Assembly: GCF_014696925.1 (NCBI RefSeq)
Contig: NZ_JACJQY010000022.1
Coordinates: forward strand, 17,500-81,499
Origin: Phormidium tenue FACHB-1050
GTDB lineage: Bacteria; Cyanobacteriota; Cyanobacteriia; Pseudanabaenales; Pseudanabaenaceae
Direction of reading: 5' to 3'
Length of the DNA: 64,000 nucleotides
Every line of letters starts with the position of its first letter. Within the stretch, counting starts at the first letter, position 1. Positions 51,982-59,967 of this stretch are shown piece by piece. The translations under genes and the position numbers were made by a program. The notes below the pieces were generated by a model. That model was not told the DNA's origin, searched no databases, and saw only the letters and a program-made list of their open reading frames with translations.

Positions 51982-52641
51982 ATGCACTTATCCGAATGCT
52001 ATCGACTCTTGGGAGTACCCCGCAATGCGACCTTGGATGATATTAAGGTTGCCTATCGTCGCCTTGCTCGTAAGTATCACCCTGATGTCAATCAAAATGA
52101 TCCAACAGCCACGGATAAGTTTCGTCTGGTGCAGGAAGCTTACAAAATGCTCAAAGATTCTGACAAGGAAGACTTGACTAAAGAGTTGTTTGCCAAAAAA
52201 GCCTCGACAAATACTTCTCCATCTCAGTCTGCCCCCCCTCCGCCAAAAGCAACTCCCCCCAGCAAACCGCAGCCTCATCCCAAAATCAAAATTGAGGTAA
52301 AGCAGGTCAATAATCAAGTCGATCCAATTAATAGTGATCCAGAACTAAAGCTCAAGTTGGATATGTTGCGGCGCGTGCAAGATTTACTGAAGCAGAAAAA
52401 ATACGTGGTAGCGATCGCAGTTGTGGAAGGGATGAGTGAGAGATTTCCTAATTCACCAGAGGTAATCCATTGGAAAGCGGTAACTTATCATCGATGGAGT
52501 AGTGAATTGATTTTGGCAGGCAAGCTACGCGAAGCGGAAATCTATCTCAATAAAGCACTAAATACTGATCCTAAAAATCGCGAGCTTAGTTTTGAAGTTA
52601 AGCGTGATTTGGAGAGAGTTCAGATGCTTAAAAACAGATAG
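51982..52641 (+). CDS. DnaJ-domain protein with TPR-like C-terminus
   Basis: 219 residues. J domain at 1-65 with the HPD motif in RKYHPDVNQ. A Pro/Lys/Ser-rich linker (about 75-108) precedes a helical region with TPR-like helices (LKQKKYVVAIAVVEGMSERFPNSPEVIHW, LREAEIYLNKALNTDPKNREL). It lacks the G/F and zinc-finger regions, so it is a type III J-protein that would recruit Hsp70 to a specific client. Confidence 0.9.
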   Translation: MHLSECYRLLGVPRNATLDDIKVAYRRLARKYHPDVNQNDPTATDKFRLVQEAYKMLKDSDKEDLTKELFAKKASTNTSPSQSAPPPPKATPPSKPQPHPKIKIEVKQVNNQVDPINSDPELKLKLDMLRRVQDLLKQKKYVVAIAVVEGMSERFPNSPEVIHWKAVTYHRWSSELILAGKLREAEIYLNKALNTDPKNRELSFEVKRDLERVQMLKNR

Positions 52642-52714
52642 AAAAAGTGATATCTGAAAAACAAGACAATTTAGTCGCAGTGAAAAAGTAAAATCTTAAT
52701 GAGAGTGGCGAACT

Positions 52715-53107
52715 CTAAACGATCCAATTTTCCAACCTTAAACCAGAAATATTGATGAAATCTTTTGTGTTATTCGTAACTACCTGATCATGACGAGATC
52801 TTGCTACGGCAGCAATCATTGCATCTAGTTCACCTGTGGGTTTACCGATTTGTCTAAGTTCTGATTGAATTTTGCCAAATTCTTTAGCAGCTAATAGATC
52901 GAAACTGATAATTGGCATATCTTGTAGAAAAAGCTCAAGTGAGGCAAGGTTTTGTTCTACTCGCAGTGAACAGTAAACTCCCTTATAAAGTTCGGCAACA
53001 TTAATTGTGGAAATATAGCATTCATCAGCACAGGCATTAAAGGACGAAATAACTTGAGGATTGCCTTTGAGGAGGGCGATGCAGATGTTGGTGTCAAGTA
53101 AATACAT
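52715..53107 (-). CDS. VapC-type PIN domain toxin
   Basis: 130 residues. PIN acidic residues in LLDTNICIALL (Asp5), INVAELYKG (Glu), GELDAMIAAVA (Asp) and VTNNTKDF (terminal Asp). Such proteins are Mg-dependent RNases. The upstream small gene ends 6 bp before its start, the normal antitoxin-toxin arrangement. Confidence 0.9.
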   Translation of the reverse strand: MYLLDTNICIALLKGNPQVISSFNACADECYISTINVAELYKGVYCSLRVEQNLASLELFLQDMPIISFDLLAAKEFGKIQSELRQIGKPTGELDAMIAAVARSRHDQVVTNNTKDFINISGLRLENWIV

Positions 53108-53113
53108 GAATAG

Positions 53114-53365
53114 TTAGAAGTCGAAGGAGTCAATGTTTCTGCCATAGTCACGATGACGTTGTGTGTCAATATCGGTAAATATTAGATCAATATCTGGCTG
53201 GTTGCGCCATGTGCCAAATATACGATTTAGTCTTTCTATTCTGGCGCTTTTATCGCTAGGTTTATCTGCTTCAATTTCCAGAAATACTGCTCCATCAGGG
53301 ATATTAACTATATCTAGCAGTTGAATCGTTTGCCCTGATTTAATCCCTTGAATTTGTAGTTTCAT
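53114..53365 (-). CDS. Antitoxin partner of the VapC-type toxin
   Basis: 83 residues. N-terminal beta-rich segment MKLQIQGIKSGQTIQLLDIV and a helical C-terminus with FGTWRNQPDIDLIFTDIDTQRH, which probably wraps the toxin. Assignment is by position and size; the DNA-binding fold is not certain. Confidence 0.75.
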   Translation of the reverse strand: MKLQIQGIKSGQTIQLLDIVNIPDGAVFLEIEADKPSDKSARIERLNRIFGTWRNQPDIDLIFTDIDTQRHRDYGRNIDSFDF

Positions 53366-53580
53366 AGTTTTACAGCACTAATAACGTATTGCTAGAGTAA
53401 CATAACTGTCTTGAATGGTTAAGGAGAGATTGCCTCTCAAATAATCACATCACAAAGTGATCGCTAGCTGCTAAAAGTAAAATGGCGATCGCTTTATCGC
53501 TTTAAATGATGTCAAACAAATGCTTGGTTTATGAGAGGTTAGCCAAATCGCTATTTCAATAAGTACAGTAAAGGCGATCG

Positions 53581-54885
53581 CTACTTATTTTGTTTAAGTA
53601 AAAATGTTTCATAGTGACGGGCTAATGCTTGCGGCGATGGACTCGCAGCGTAATCTTGGGGAGGTTTTAGGGGTTTGCCGTTTAGCTCCTTGTAACAGGT
53701 ATTGAGTAGAGTAGATGAAACAACAACTTCGCTGGTATCTGGATCAATCGAAATCAGATAAAGATCAAACAGGGTATGAATATCGGCACGAAGTAGCAAA
53801 CCATTTTTAACGTGATTTGTGTCAGTGCCAAGATAGGGAAATATATGTGCTGCTTCTAGGGCTGCTTCTGCATCACAGTCAGTAATTACACATTGTCCGC
53901 CATAGGCTTTTAATAGCTCAGAGCGGAATTTTGACTGTCCCTGACGCTGAACGATCGCTCTGTTGGTGCGCTCTCTAGCATCCGTTAAATTTTCTGGATT
54001 AAAGTCTAATTTAGACTCGATATTTTCTCTGTCAATTGTAATTTCTTCTAAGCTTTCTACAGGCAAATCAATTAATTCATCTATTTTTTCGGTATTATCT
54101 TGATTGTCGTTGTACCACTCGTTAAACTTATTAAGCATTTCAGCAAGGCGTGTTTCTCGACCATCTCCAATTGATATAAATAAATCTAGTAATGGGTACA
54201 AACAAACAAATGCTAGTTTAAGATTCCATAATTCATCTTCAAAATCAGTAGGAAAAAAGTAAGCACTAGTACAGAAAAAGAGACTGTGTATATCTTTCCC
54301 TTCTGACAATCCGAAACGCTTTGTATTAATCAATTGGTGAAAATCATCAGAATTTTCAGCAGTATTTGAGTTGTAATGAATTTCAAAATCAGTAAAAAAT
54401 GTATTAATCAACTCAATATTAGAGAACATTTCTTGTCTAACTTTAGAGACGAAATTTGGCTCGACTGATGTCCTAAAAGGCTGAAAGACAACTCTGATAC
54501 ATCCTTCTGCTAAGACATCAAAAGTGAGATATGCAGAATGATGATATATTGGCTTACCACTAGCATTTTTTATTGCAAGAGGCTGGTCTTTGTTGACGTT
54601 TCTACGTTTGCCAGATATACCAACATGAACGAATCCATACTCAGTATTGGTAACTGCATTTGGTCTATTATTTGGTGTCTTAACCTCACTCATTTCATCA
54701 TACGGCTCAACTCCATAAATTTCTGTAATAAGTTCTAGGCTGTCTTTTACAAGTAGCTTTAACCGAGGGAAAAAATGTTTTTGGAGTGTGGCAATGCGTT
54801 CTTTGACATCAAGAATTTTGAACACCTCTATATCTTTTTCGTCAAATTCTATTTCGTTGACATTGCTTGGATTGATGATAGCCAT
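53581..54885 (-). CDS. HNH endonuclease-domain protein with long N-terminal region
   Basis: 434 residues. The C-terminal HNH_2-type domain (about 310-430) has FRSELLKAYGGQCVITDCDAEAALEAAHIFPYLG, then NGLLLRADIHTLFDLYLISID. The His and Asn/His residues of the metal finger are present. The N-terminal ~300 residues have no family I recognise. In a stretch with two toxin-antitoxin pairs this could be a restriction-type defence nuclease (inference). Confidence 0.75.
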   Translation of the reverse strand: MAIINPSNVNEIEFDEKDIEVFKILDVKERIATLQKHFFPRLKLLVKDSLELITEIYGVEPYDEMSEVKTPNNRPNAVTNTEYGFVHVGISGKRRNVNKDQPLAIKNASGKPIYHHSAYLTFDVLAEGCIRVVFQPFRTSVEPNFVSKVRQEMFSNIELINTFFTDFEIHYNSNTAENSDDFHQLINTKRFGLSEGKDIHSLFFCTSAYFFPTDFEDELWNLKLAFVCLYPLLDLFISIGDGRETRLAEMLNKFNEWYNDNQDNTEKIDELIDLPVESLEEITIDRENIESKLDFNPENLTDARERTNRAIVQRQGQSKFRSELLKAYGGQCVITDCDAEAALEAAHIFPYLGTDTNHVKNGLLLRADIHTLFDLYLISIDPDTSEVVVSSTLLNTCYKELNGKPLKPPQDYAASPSPQALARHYETFLLKQNK

Positions 54886-54972
54886 TAGATTCTTTCCTTT
54901 TTAGTTTTTGTGGGTTGTGGCGATCGCCCTTTACTTGCACAGAAATTAAAGAGGCGATCGCCTTATGAATTA

Positions 54973-55338
54973 TTACAAATCCAAAACATACCTTACCCCA
55001 CCAATAATCGGCAAATATTGATCAAAACTTAGGCTACCCAAATATCCAATTACTCTCTGGATATCTACCGCCCTTATTTGATCGCACAAGGCAACTGATT
55101 TCTGAGGTAATCCCGCAGTTCCAGCTTGAATAATTGGATACAGTGCAGGATTTTTCTTTGCCCAGCCACCAAACTGAGTAGTTAAAGGAACCACAACCAC
55201 AACAGGATAACGTACATCCCCCAAAGGCACACCAATAATTACAGCAGGTCTTCTCCCTTCTTGTTCACGTCCTTTCGGATTATGGAATGGCAGGTCAATA
55301 AAGACAACATCACCACATTTGAGAAGCTGACTATTCAA
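54973..55338 (-). CDS. MazF/PemK-type toxin
   Basis: 121 residues. KCGDVVFIDLPFHNPKGREQEGRRPAVIIG...YPVVVVVPLTTQFGG is the MazF/PemK/CcdB-fold pattern; DQIRAVDIQRVIGYLG closes the domain. MazF-like toxins cut mRNA at short sequences. The antitoxin gene precedes it by 5 bp. Confidence 0.88.
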   Translation of the reverse strand: MNSQLLKCGDVVFIDLPFHNPKGREQEGRRPAVIIGVPLGDVRYPVVVVVPLTTQFGGWAKKNPALYPIIQAGTAGLPQKSVALCDQIRAVDIQRVIGYLGSLSFDQYLPIIGGVRYVLDL

Positions 55339-55343
55339 AATCT

Positions 55344-55595
55344 CTATCCTGCCTTGACCACTAAACCAATACCAGAAACATATTCCACAGGCTTCATACT
55401 TGGTATCCCACCTTCTCCCCAGTTATACTCAGGCAAGTCATCGACCAAATCTGCTTCTAACCAAGATTGAGACTCTGGATCATTGGTAGCAAAATTTTCT
55501 ATTTTTGATAATTCATTCACTAAAAACTGAATAGTCTTAAGCTTGTCGGAAGGGTTTAGTTTTTGGAGATTCGGCAATAACTCGGTGAAGGTCAT
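55344..55595 (-). CDS. Antitoxin partner of the MazF-type toxin
   Basis: A longer frame starts at 55646, but ATG 55595 has AGG nine bases ahead and gives an 83-residue protein: MTFTELLPNLQKLNPSDKLKTIQFLVNELSKIE..., then an acidic segment and EGGIPSMKPVEYVSGIGLVVKAG. Assigned by position and size; typical of cyanobacterial antitoxins adjacent to MazF. Confidence 0.72.
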   Translation of the reverse strand: MTFTELLPNLQKLNPSDKLKTIQFLVNELSKIENFATNDPESQSWLEADLVDDLPEYNWGEGGIPSMKPVEYVSGIGLVVKAG

Positions 55596-55704
55596 AACCA
55601 TAAACCTAGAACAACTACTCTCTATTATTTTACTTGCTTGCACCATTTACTTTCACAGAAATTAAAAAAGCGATCGCCTTGTGAGGCAAATTAGAAATTT
55701 AATT

Positions 55705-55755
55705 AAAACAAAAAAAGAAAGTCAGCAGTAATTGCCGACTTTCTTTTTTTGTTTT
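55705..55755. terminator. Terminator of vipp1
   Basis: 19-bp arms AAAACAAAAAAAGAAAGTC and complement with a 13-base loop, followed by T-rich DNA on either strand. It lies after vipp1 (minus strand). Confidence 0.8.
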
Positions 55756-55792
55756 ATGCTGCAAAGCTTTGCAGAAAATCCACTTAGCGGAA

Positions 55793-56557
55793 TTAACCCA
55801 TTTGACGACGTAGAGCTTCTAGTTCAGCATCGATCGCCGCACCAACAGTTGGCTTAACTGCATCCGACGGAGGCAAAGCACCTTGAGGAGCAGGACTACC
55901 TGTCATCATTTTTGCCTTGAGAGCTGCTAATTCATCATCAACTCCACTGCCAGACTCCAACTGAGCAAACTGAGACTCAAGGTTGTCCATACCCAGCTCA
56001 GAGCTAGCACTTGCCTTAGCTTCAGCCATCAAGACACGCTCTTCCATGCGCTCAAAGGTTGCAGCCGCTGAGTTGGTATTAACCTTGCCCAACATATTAT
56101 TAAGGTTTTCTTGAGCCTTAGCCGATTGCATACGCGCCTTAAGCATCTCTTTCTTGGTTTTAGCCTCAGAGATCTTGCCTTCGATCGCAATTAGATTTTT
56201 CTTCAGCAGATCTACTTGTCCAGACTGTTGATCAAGCCCAGCCTTCAAGGTTGCCGCCGAATCAGCATGAGTTTTCTTACGGCTTAAAGCTTCTCTAGCT
56301 AGGTTTTCATCACCTTTCTGGAGCGCTAGCATCGCCCGTTTTTCCCACTCTTGTGCTTGAGAAGCACTTTGATTATATTGTTGCTCTTGGCGCTTAAGAG
56401 CAGCCATTGATTGTGCTACAGCTTGGCGCAATTGCACCAAGTCTTCTTGCATATCAATGATTGATTGCTCCAGAATTTTTTCTGGATCTTCCGCAGCCGT
56501 AACCATTGCATTTACATTGGACTTGACCACCATACCAATGCGATCGAGTAATCCCAT
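55793..56557 (-). CDS. vipp1: Vipp1 / IM30 membrane-remodelling protein
   Basis: 254 residues, PspA/IM30 family. Helical core MGLLDRIGMVVKSNVNAMVTAAEDPEKILEQSI, coiled coils, then the C-terminal extension that separates Vipp1 from PspA (SDAVKPTVGAAIDAELEALRRQMG). Vipp1 forms ESCRT-III-like rings and is needed for thylakoid biogenesis and repair. Confidence 0.93.
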   Translation of the reverse strand: MGLLDRIGMVVKSNVNAMVTAAEDPEKILEQSIIDMQEDLVQLRQAVAQSMAALKRQEQQYNQSASQAQEWEKRAMLALQKGDENLAREALSRKKTHADSAATLKAGLDQQSGQVDLLKKNLIAIEGKISEAKTKKEMLKARMQSAKAQENLNNMLGKVNTNSAAATFERMEERVLMAEAKASASSELGMDNLESQFAQLESGSGVDDELAALKAKMMTGSPAPQGALPPSDAVKPTVGAAIDAELEALRRQMG

Positions 56558-56613
56558 AATCTTGTCCTTTGTCTTAGGGAGTAAATTGTCTACATACTAT
56601 CATGAAGCCCATA

Positions 56614-56649
56614 AAAGTATAGGCGGCGCTAAGCGCCGCCTATACTTTA
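56614..56649. repeat. Core-type hairpin between vipp1 and tRNA-Met
   Basis: Arms AAAGTATAGGCGGCGC around TAA with perfect inner complement. It lies in the vipp1 upstream region, immediately downstream of the tRNA on the minus strand, so it may terminate the tRNA transcript. Confidence 0.7.
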
Positions 56650-56658
56650 TTTTACATA

Positions 56659-56732
56659 TAGCAGCTCCGGGATTTGAACCCGGGACCTACGGATTATGAG
56701 ACCGTCGCTCTAACCACCTGAGCCAAGCTGCC
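56659..56732 (-). tRNA. tRNA-Met (CAT), elongator type
   Basis: 74 nt on the minus strand. Acceptor stem GGCAGCT / AGCTGCT with a G-U first pair and discriminator A; no encoded CCA. D-arm GGCTCAGGTGGTTAGAGC; anticodon loop CTCATAA with CAT; T-arm CCGGGTTCAAATCCCGG. The U-U mismatch at the end of the anticodon stem and a paired acceptor first position fit an elongator tRNA rather than the initiator; an Ile2 tRNA (lysidine-modified) cannot be fully excluded. Confidence 0.93.
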
Positions 56733-56808
56733 GTGCGTTTCTTAATATAGCATATCTGATGTAAATATTTTGCAATGTTAGCTTGTTAATTTTTGCGCTA
56801 GTTTAGCT

Positions 56809-57489
56809 TTACGTGGCGCTGATTCCATTAGCTTCAAGTATTGCTTTATCTCGAATCCGACATGAATCGCAAACGCCACAAGGCACTTCTCCCCCTTGAT
56901 AGCATGACCATGTAAGCTCAATTGGCACACCTAAAAGTCTAGCGCGTCGGACAATATCAGTTTTAGAATCCATGACTAAAGGAGCAATTAATTTCGGTGC
57001 ATTTCCTTCTATCCCCACTTTGGACGAGAGCGCAGCTAAATTTTGAAAAGCTTCCAAATAATCAGGACGACAATCAGGATAGCCTGAATAGTCCACCGCA
57101 TTAATTCCCAAATAGATAGCCTCGGCTCCCTTTGATTCAGCTAGGGATAAGGCGATCGCAATAAATACTGTATTCCGTCCTGGGACATAGGTAATTGGAA
57201 TTTCACCTAATTGCACGCCTTCCGTTGGTACAGCAATATTCTCATCAGTTAAAGCCGAGCCACCCCACTGGGCAAGATTTACATCGACTATAAAATGCTC
57301 ATTAATATTCAAAGCAGCAGCAACTTGTCGAGCTGCTAGTAACTCGCGTTCATGACGTTGACCATAGCGAAAGGATAAGGCGATCGCTTCATAGCCATCC
57401 GCGATCGCCTGAGCGGCTACCGTCGCCGAATCCAATCCACCAGACAATAAAATTACGGCTTTTTTTTGGGAAGTCCCTATATCTACCAT
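56809..57489 (-). CDS. queC: 7-cyano-7-deazaguanine synthase
   Basis: 226 residues. P-loop [27 protein letters not shown] segment [12 protein letters not shown], and the zinc-binding tail [18 protein letters not shown]. It converts CDG to preQ0 in queuosine synthesis. The queE gene lies 5 bp upstream, in one operon. Confidence 0.95.
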   Translation of the reverse strand: MVDIGTSQKKAVILLSGGLDSATVAAQAIADGYEAIALSFRYGQRHERELLAARQVAAALNINEHFIVDVNLAQWGGSALTDENIAVPTEGVQLGEIPITYVPGRNTVFIAIALSLAESKGAEAIYLGINAVDYSGYPDCRPDYLEAFQNLAALSSKVGIEGNAPKLIAPLVMDSKTDIVRRARLLGVPIELTWSCYQGGEVPCGVCDSCRIRDKAILEANGISAT

Positions 57490-57494
57490 TTTGT

Positions 57495-58109
57495 TTACCT
57501 TACTCCCAATAACTTATGAGTTTGGATACTCACTCGCCAATTTGGATGACTTAATACATACTGCAATACTAAATCTTTACTGCTAGCAGTTTCCCACTCA
57601 GCCTGTAAGTATTTCACCACCTTTGTCGAAACTTTCGACGCATTCTGCTCAGCCCAGATTAAATCTGACTCATCTTTGACTACTACTTTTAATTCACTAG
57701 CCTGCTCGTAAATGCTGGCGTGGGGATGTTTGAACTGTTTGGGTGAAAAGGTTACCCAGTCAAAGTAACCACTAAAGGGATGAGAGCCTGATGTTTCTAA
57801 ATGTACTCGCAAGTTATGATTTTTTAGCTCTCGCGTCAAATCAGTCAAATCATGCATCAATGGCTCACCGCCAGTAATTACAACCATCGCAGGTTTGGCA
57901 TTTACTGCTTCATCTACCAGATCAGCGATCGCTATTTCAGGATGTTTTTTTATATTCCAAGAGATTTTGGTATCACACCAAGGACAGCCGACATCGCAAC
58001 CCGCTAAGCGAATAAAAAAAGCATTAGTTCCCATCCATGCACCTTCTCCTTGCACAGAATGGAAAGTTTCAACGATTGGCAAATGATTTAGACAATTAAC
58101 TTTATCCAT
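57495..58109 (-). CDS. queE: 7-carboxy-7-deazaguanine synthase (radical SAM)
   Basis: 204 residues. Radical SAM motif CDVGCPWC (C-x3-C-x2-C) after [12 protein letters not shown] start [20 protein letters not shown], then [10 protein letters not shown]. It makes CDG from CPH4. Its start is directly after the arfB stop (58110). Confidence 0.94.
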   Translation of the reverse strand: MDKVNCLNHLPIVETFHSVQGEGAWMGTNAFFIRLAGCDVGCPWCDTKISWNIKKHPEIAIADLVDEAVNAKPAMVVITGGEPLMHDLTDLTRELKNHNLRVHLETSGSHPFSGYFDWVTFSPKQFKHPHASIYEQASELKVVVKDESDLIWAEQNASKVSTKVVKYLQAEWETASSKDLVLQYVLSHPNWRVSIQTHKLLGVR

Positions 58110-58523
58110 TTAGTCGGTAATATTCCCCCTTAAAGCTTTGATTGCACCACGCTTAGTTTTATCGTCAATCCGTCGGGTTTGAGCGCTTCGTGATGGCTTA
58201 GTGGGTTTACGCTTAGTGGGCGTAATCGTCACACTTTGAATTAATAACTGGAGTCGCTTGAGAGCATCTTCTTTATTTTGTTCTTGAGTACGATGCTGCT
58301 GAGCCTTGATGATGATGATGCCGTCTTTGGTGATGCGCCGATCGCTTAAATTTAGCAGCCGCTCTTTATAGAGTGGCGACAGAGAAGAAGCATTAATATC
58401 AAAACGCAGATGAATTGCTGTGGAGACTTTATTGACGTTTTGCCCACCAGCTCCTTGCGATCGGATGGCGGTAATACTAATTTCGTCGATCGCAATAGAT
58501 GTATGTTTGGTGATTTGGAGCAT
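58110..58523 (-). CDS. arfB: Alternative ribosome rescue factor ArfB (YaeJ)
   Basis: 137 residues. GGQ motif in RSQGAGGQNVNKVSTAIHLRFDI and the basic C-terminal tail (RKPTKPSRSAQTRRIDDKTKRG) that enters the mRNA channel. It hydrolyses peptidyl-tRNA on stalled ribosomes. First gene of the arfB-queE-queC operon (stop and next start adjacent). Confidence 0.92.
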   Translation of the reverse strand: MLQITKHTSIAIDEISITAIRSQGAGGQNVNKVSTAIHLRFDINASSLSPLYKERLLNLSDRRITKDGIIIIKAQQHRTQEQNKEDALKRLQLLIQSVTITPTKRKPTKPSRSAQTRRIDDKTKRGAIKALRGNITD

Positions 58524-58625
58524 GAAATTGTCTAAAGCGAATCGATCTGTCTATCATCTCCATTTTATAGCGAAAACCCTACTTCTCTTAGGATTCACGG
58601 AAAAATGCTTTGAAACCCTTATTTT

Positions 58626-58659
58626 AGAGTAGGGGCAATTCATGAATTGCCCCTACTCT
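58626..58659. terminator. Family D perfect 34-bp palindrome
   Basis: AGAGTAGGGGCAATTC and its exact complement with no loop bases; followed by a T run on the plus strand. It lies 13 bp after the end of the ABC ATPase gene. A diverged copy is at 10373-10398. Confidence 0.7.
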
Positions 58660-58671
58660 TTTTTTAGAGAA

Positions 58672-59424
58672 TTAGCAAAATAATAATTCTTCTTCCGCGC
58701 GATCGCGCGGATAAATCTGCTCAACCGATGCACCATAGGCGCTTTGAATATTTTCAGGAGTTAGTACTTGACGTGGTGTACCACTGGCGACTAGATGGCG
58801 ATTAATTAGAAGTAGCTGATCATAGCGATCAAGAGTATTTCCCCATTCATGACAGCTAATTAGCAAAGTCTTCCCTTCTTGTCTGAGTTCACTGTAGATA
58901 TTCCACATTAACGCCTCAGTTTTTTTATCAACTGCGGTCATTGGCTCATCTAGTAATAAAATATCCGCCTGTTGTGCCAAAGCTCTCGCTAAAAATACCC
59001 GTTGTTGCTGTCCCCCAGAAAGATTTTTAATCGGGCGATCGCGCAAATCATCAAGTTCGACACGTTCTAAGGCTGCTCTCACAATTTCCTTTGACTGGCG
59101 ACTAGTTCTACCAAACCAGCCACTATGCATAGTGCGCGACATCATCACCACATTCCACACGGTCACAGGATAGTCCCAATCAATCTGCGATCGCTGTGGC
59201 AGGTAGGCAACTTTTTGGCGTTGTTGCTTGAGTGATCTTTCGTGATAAAAAACTTGACCTTGTTGAGCAGGAATCAGATCTAGCATCGCTTTGAGCAAAG
59301 TGCTTTTGCCCGCACCATTGGCTCCAATGAGTCCCACTAATGAGCCAGATTGGATACTAAAGGAAATGTTCGATAGGGCAGTGACTTCGCGATAGTTAAC
59401 CGACAGGTTTTGCACTTCAAGCAT
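58672..59424 (-). CDS. Metal-type (Mn/Zn/Fe) ABC transporter ATPase
   Basis: The frame is open from 59553, but ATG 59422-59424 gives the natural start MLEVQNLSVNYREVTALSNISF (251 residues). Walker A GANGAGKST, signature LSGGQQQRVFLARALA, Walker B ILLLDEPMTAVD. The wording AYLPQRSQIDWDYPVTVWNVVMM is typical of Mn/Zn/Fe importers (MntA/ZnuC-like). No permease or binding-protein gene is adjacent, and a Fur/Zur-like operator lies just upstream. Confidence 0.88.
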   Translation of the reverse strand: MLEVQNLSVNYREVTALSNISFSIQSGSLVGLIGANGAGKSTLLKAMLDLIPAQQGQVFYHERSLKQQRQKVAYLPQRSQIDWDYPVTVWNVVMMSRTMHSGWFGRTSRQSKEIVRAALERVELDDLRDRPIKNLSGGQQQRVFLARALAQQADILLLDEPMTAVDKKTEALMWNIYSELRQEGKTLLISCHEWGNTLDRYDQLLLINRHLVASGTPRQVLTPENIQSAYGASVEQIYPRDRAEEELLFC

Positions 59425-59440
59425 AGATGCTGATGCTAAA

Positions 59441-59459
59441 AAATGATAATCGTTTTCAA
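59441..59459. promoter_or_regulatory. Fur/Zur-like operator upstream of the metal ABC ATPase
   Basis: Plus strand AAATGATAATCGTTTTCA, minus strand TGAAAACGATTATCATTT: an imperfect palindrome of the Fur-family type (GATAAT.ATTATC-like halves) 17-35 bp before the start codon. It fits repression by Zur or Fur under metal sufficiency. Confidence 0.65.
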
Positions 59460-59482
59460 AATTATACCTATAATTTAGCAAT

Positions 59483-59560
59483 TCACAAACAAAAAAGGTT
59501 GGACGCAAAGCGTCCAACCTTTTTTGTTTGTGAGATGTGGTGCTTCGCGCCACATCTCAC
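59483..59560. terminator. Double core-type hairpin between HLIP and ABC genes
   Basis: First stem 59483-59533: 24-bp arms TCACAAACAAAAAAGGTTGG and onward to GACGC-AAA-GCGTC. Second stem 59530-59560: GTGAGATGTGG...CCACATCTCAC with TGCTTCGCG between, sharing the last bases of the first. On the minus strand both follow the HLIP gene, whose stop is at 59567. Confidence 0.75.
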
Positions 59561-59566
59561 ATATCG

Positions 59567-59881
59567 TTATTCTGAGTCCTTAGTCGCTTTGACTGCATAG
59601 TAACCAAGCAATGTGGCAACCGTAAAACCTGTGAAGAAGAGAGCAAACAAAACACTGATGCCGCCTGTAATGCCGACTTGAGCAAGAATTCCTTTGCCAG
59701 TCAAAACTTCATTGGTAAAACCTGCAACTAAGCCAATCATTGCCATCCGACCATTCCAAGTTTCGGCAAAGTTACTGAAACCAAATACGCCTGCCCCTGT
59801 AGGATTTACATTAAGACCAACAGTTTTGTTGGTGGTCTTAGAATTATCGTTTGATGCATTCTTAATTGGTGTGACGACCAT
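59567..59881 (-). CDS. High-light-inducible / chlorophyll a/b-binding-like protein
   Basis: 104 residues. The CAB motif FAETWNGRMAMIGLVAGFTNEVLTG forms the first membrane helix, and GGISVLFALFFTGFTVATLLGYYAV forms a second; the N-terminus is soluble and disordered. Two-helix versions protect photosystems by binding chlorophyll and carotenoids and are induced by high light. Confidence 0.9.
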   Translation of the reverse strand: MVVTPIKNASNDNSKTTNKTVGLNVNPTGAGVFGFSNFAETWNGRMAMIGLVAGFTNEVLTGKGILAQVGITGGISVLFALFFTGFTVATLLGYYAVKATKDSE

Positions 59882-59967
59882 GATTAATTACTTTCCTACA
59901 GAAGTTTAATATTAATTAACTAAACTTTACATTTAACGCAAACAAATGTAAATCTATCGTCAGAAAT

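Noticed and set aside
53366..53580. Gene or regulatory RNA in the gap upstream of the VapC-type pair
   Set aside because: No open frame or stable structure was found; it probably holds only the promoter.
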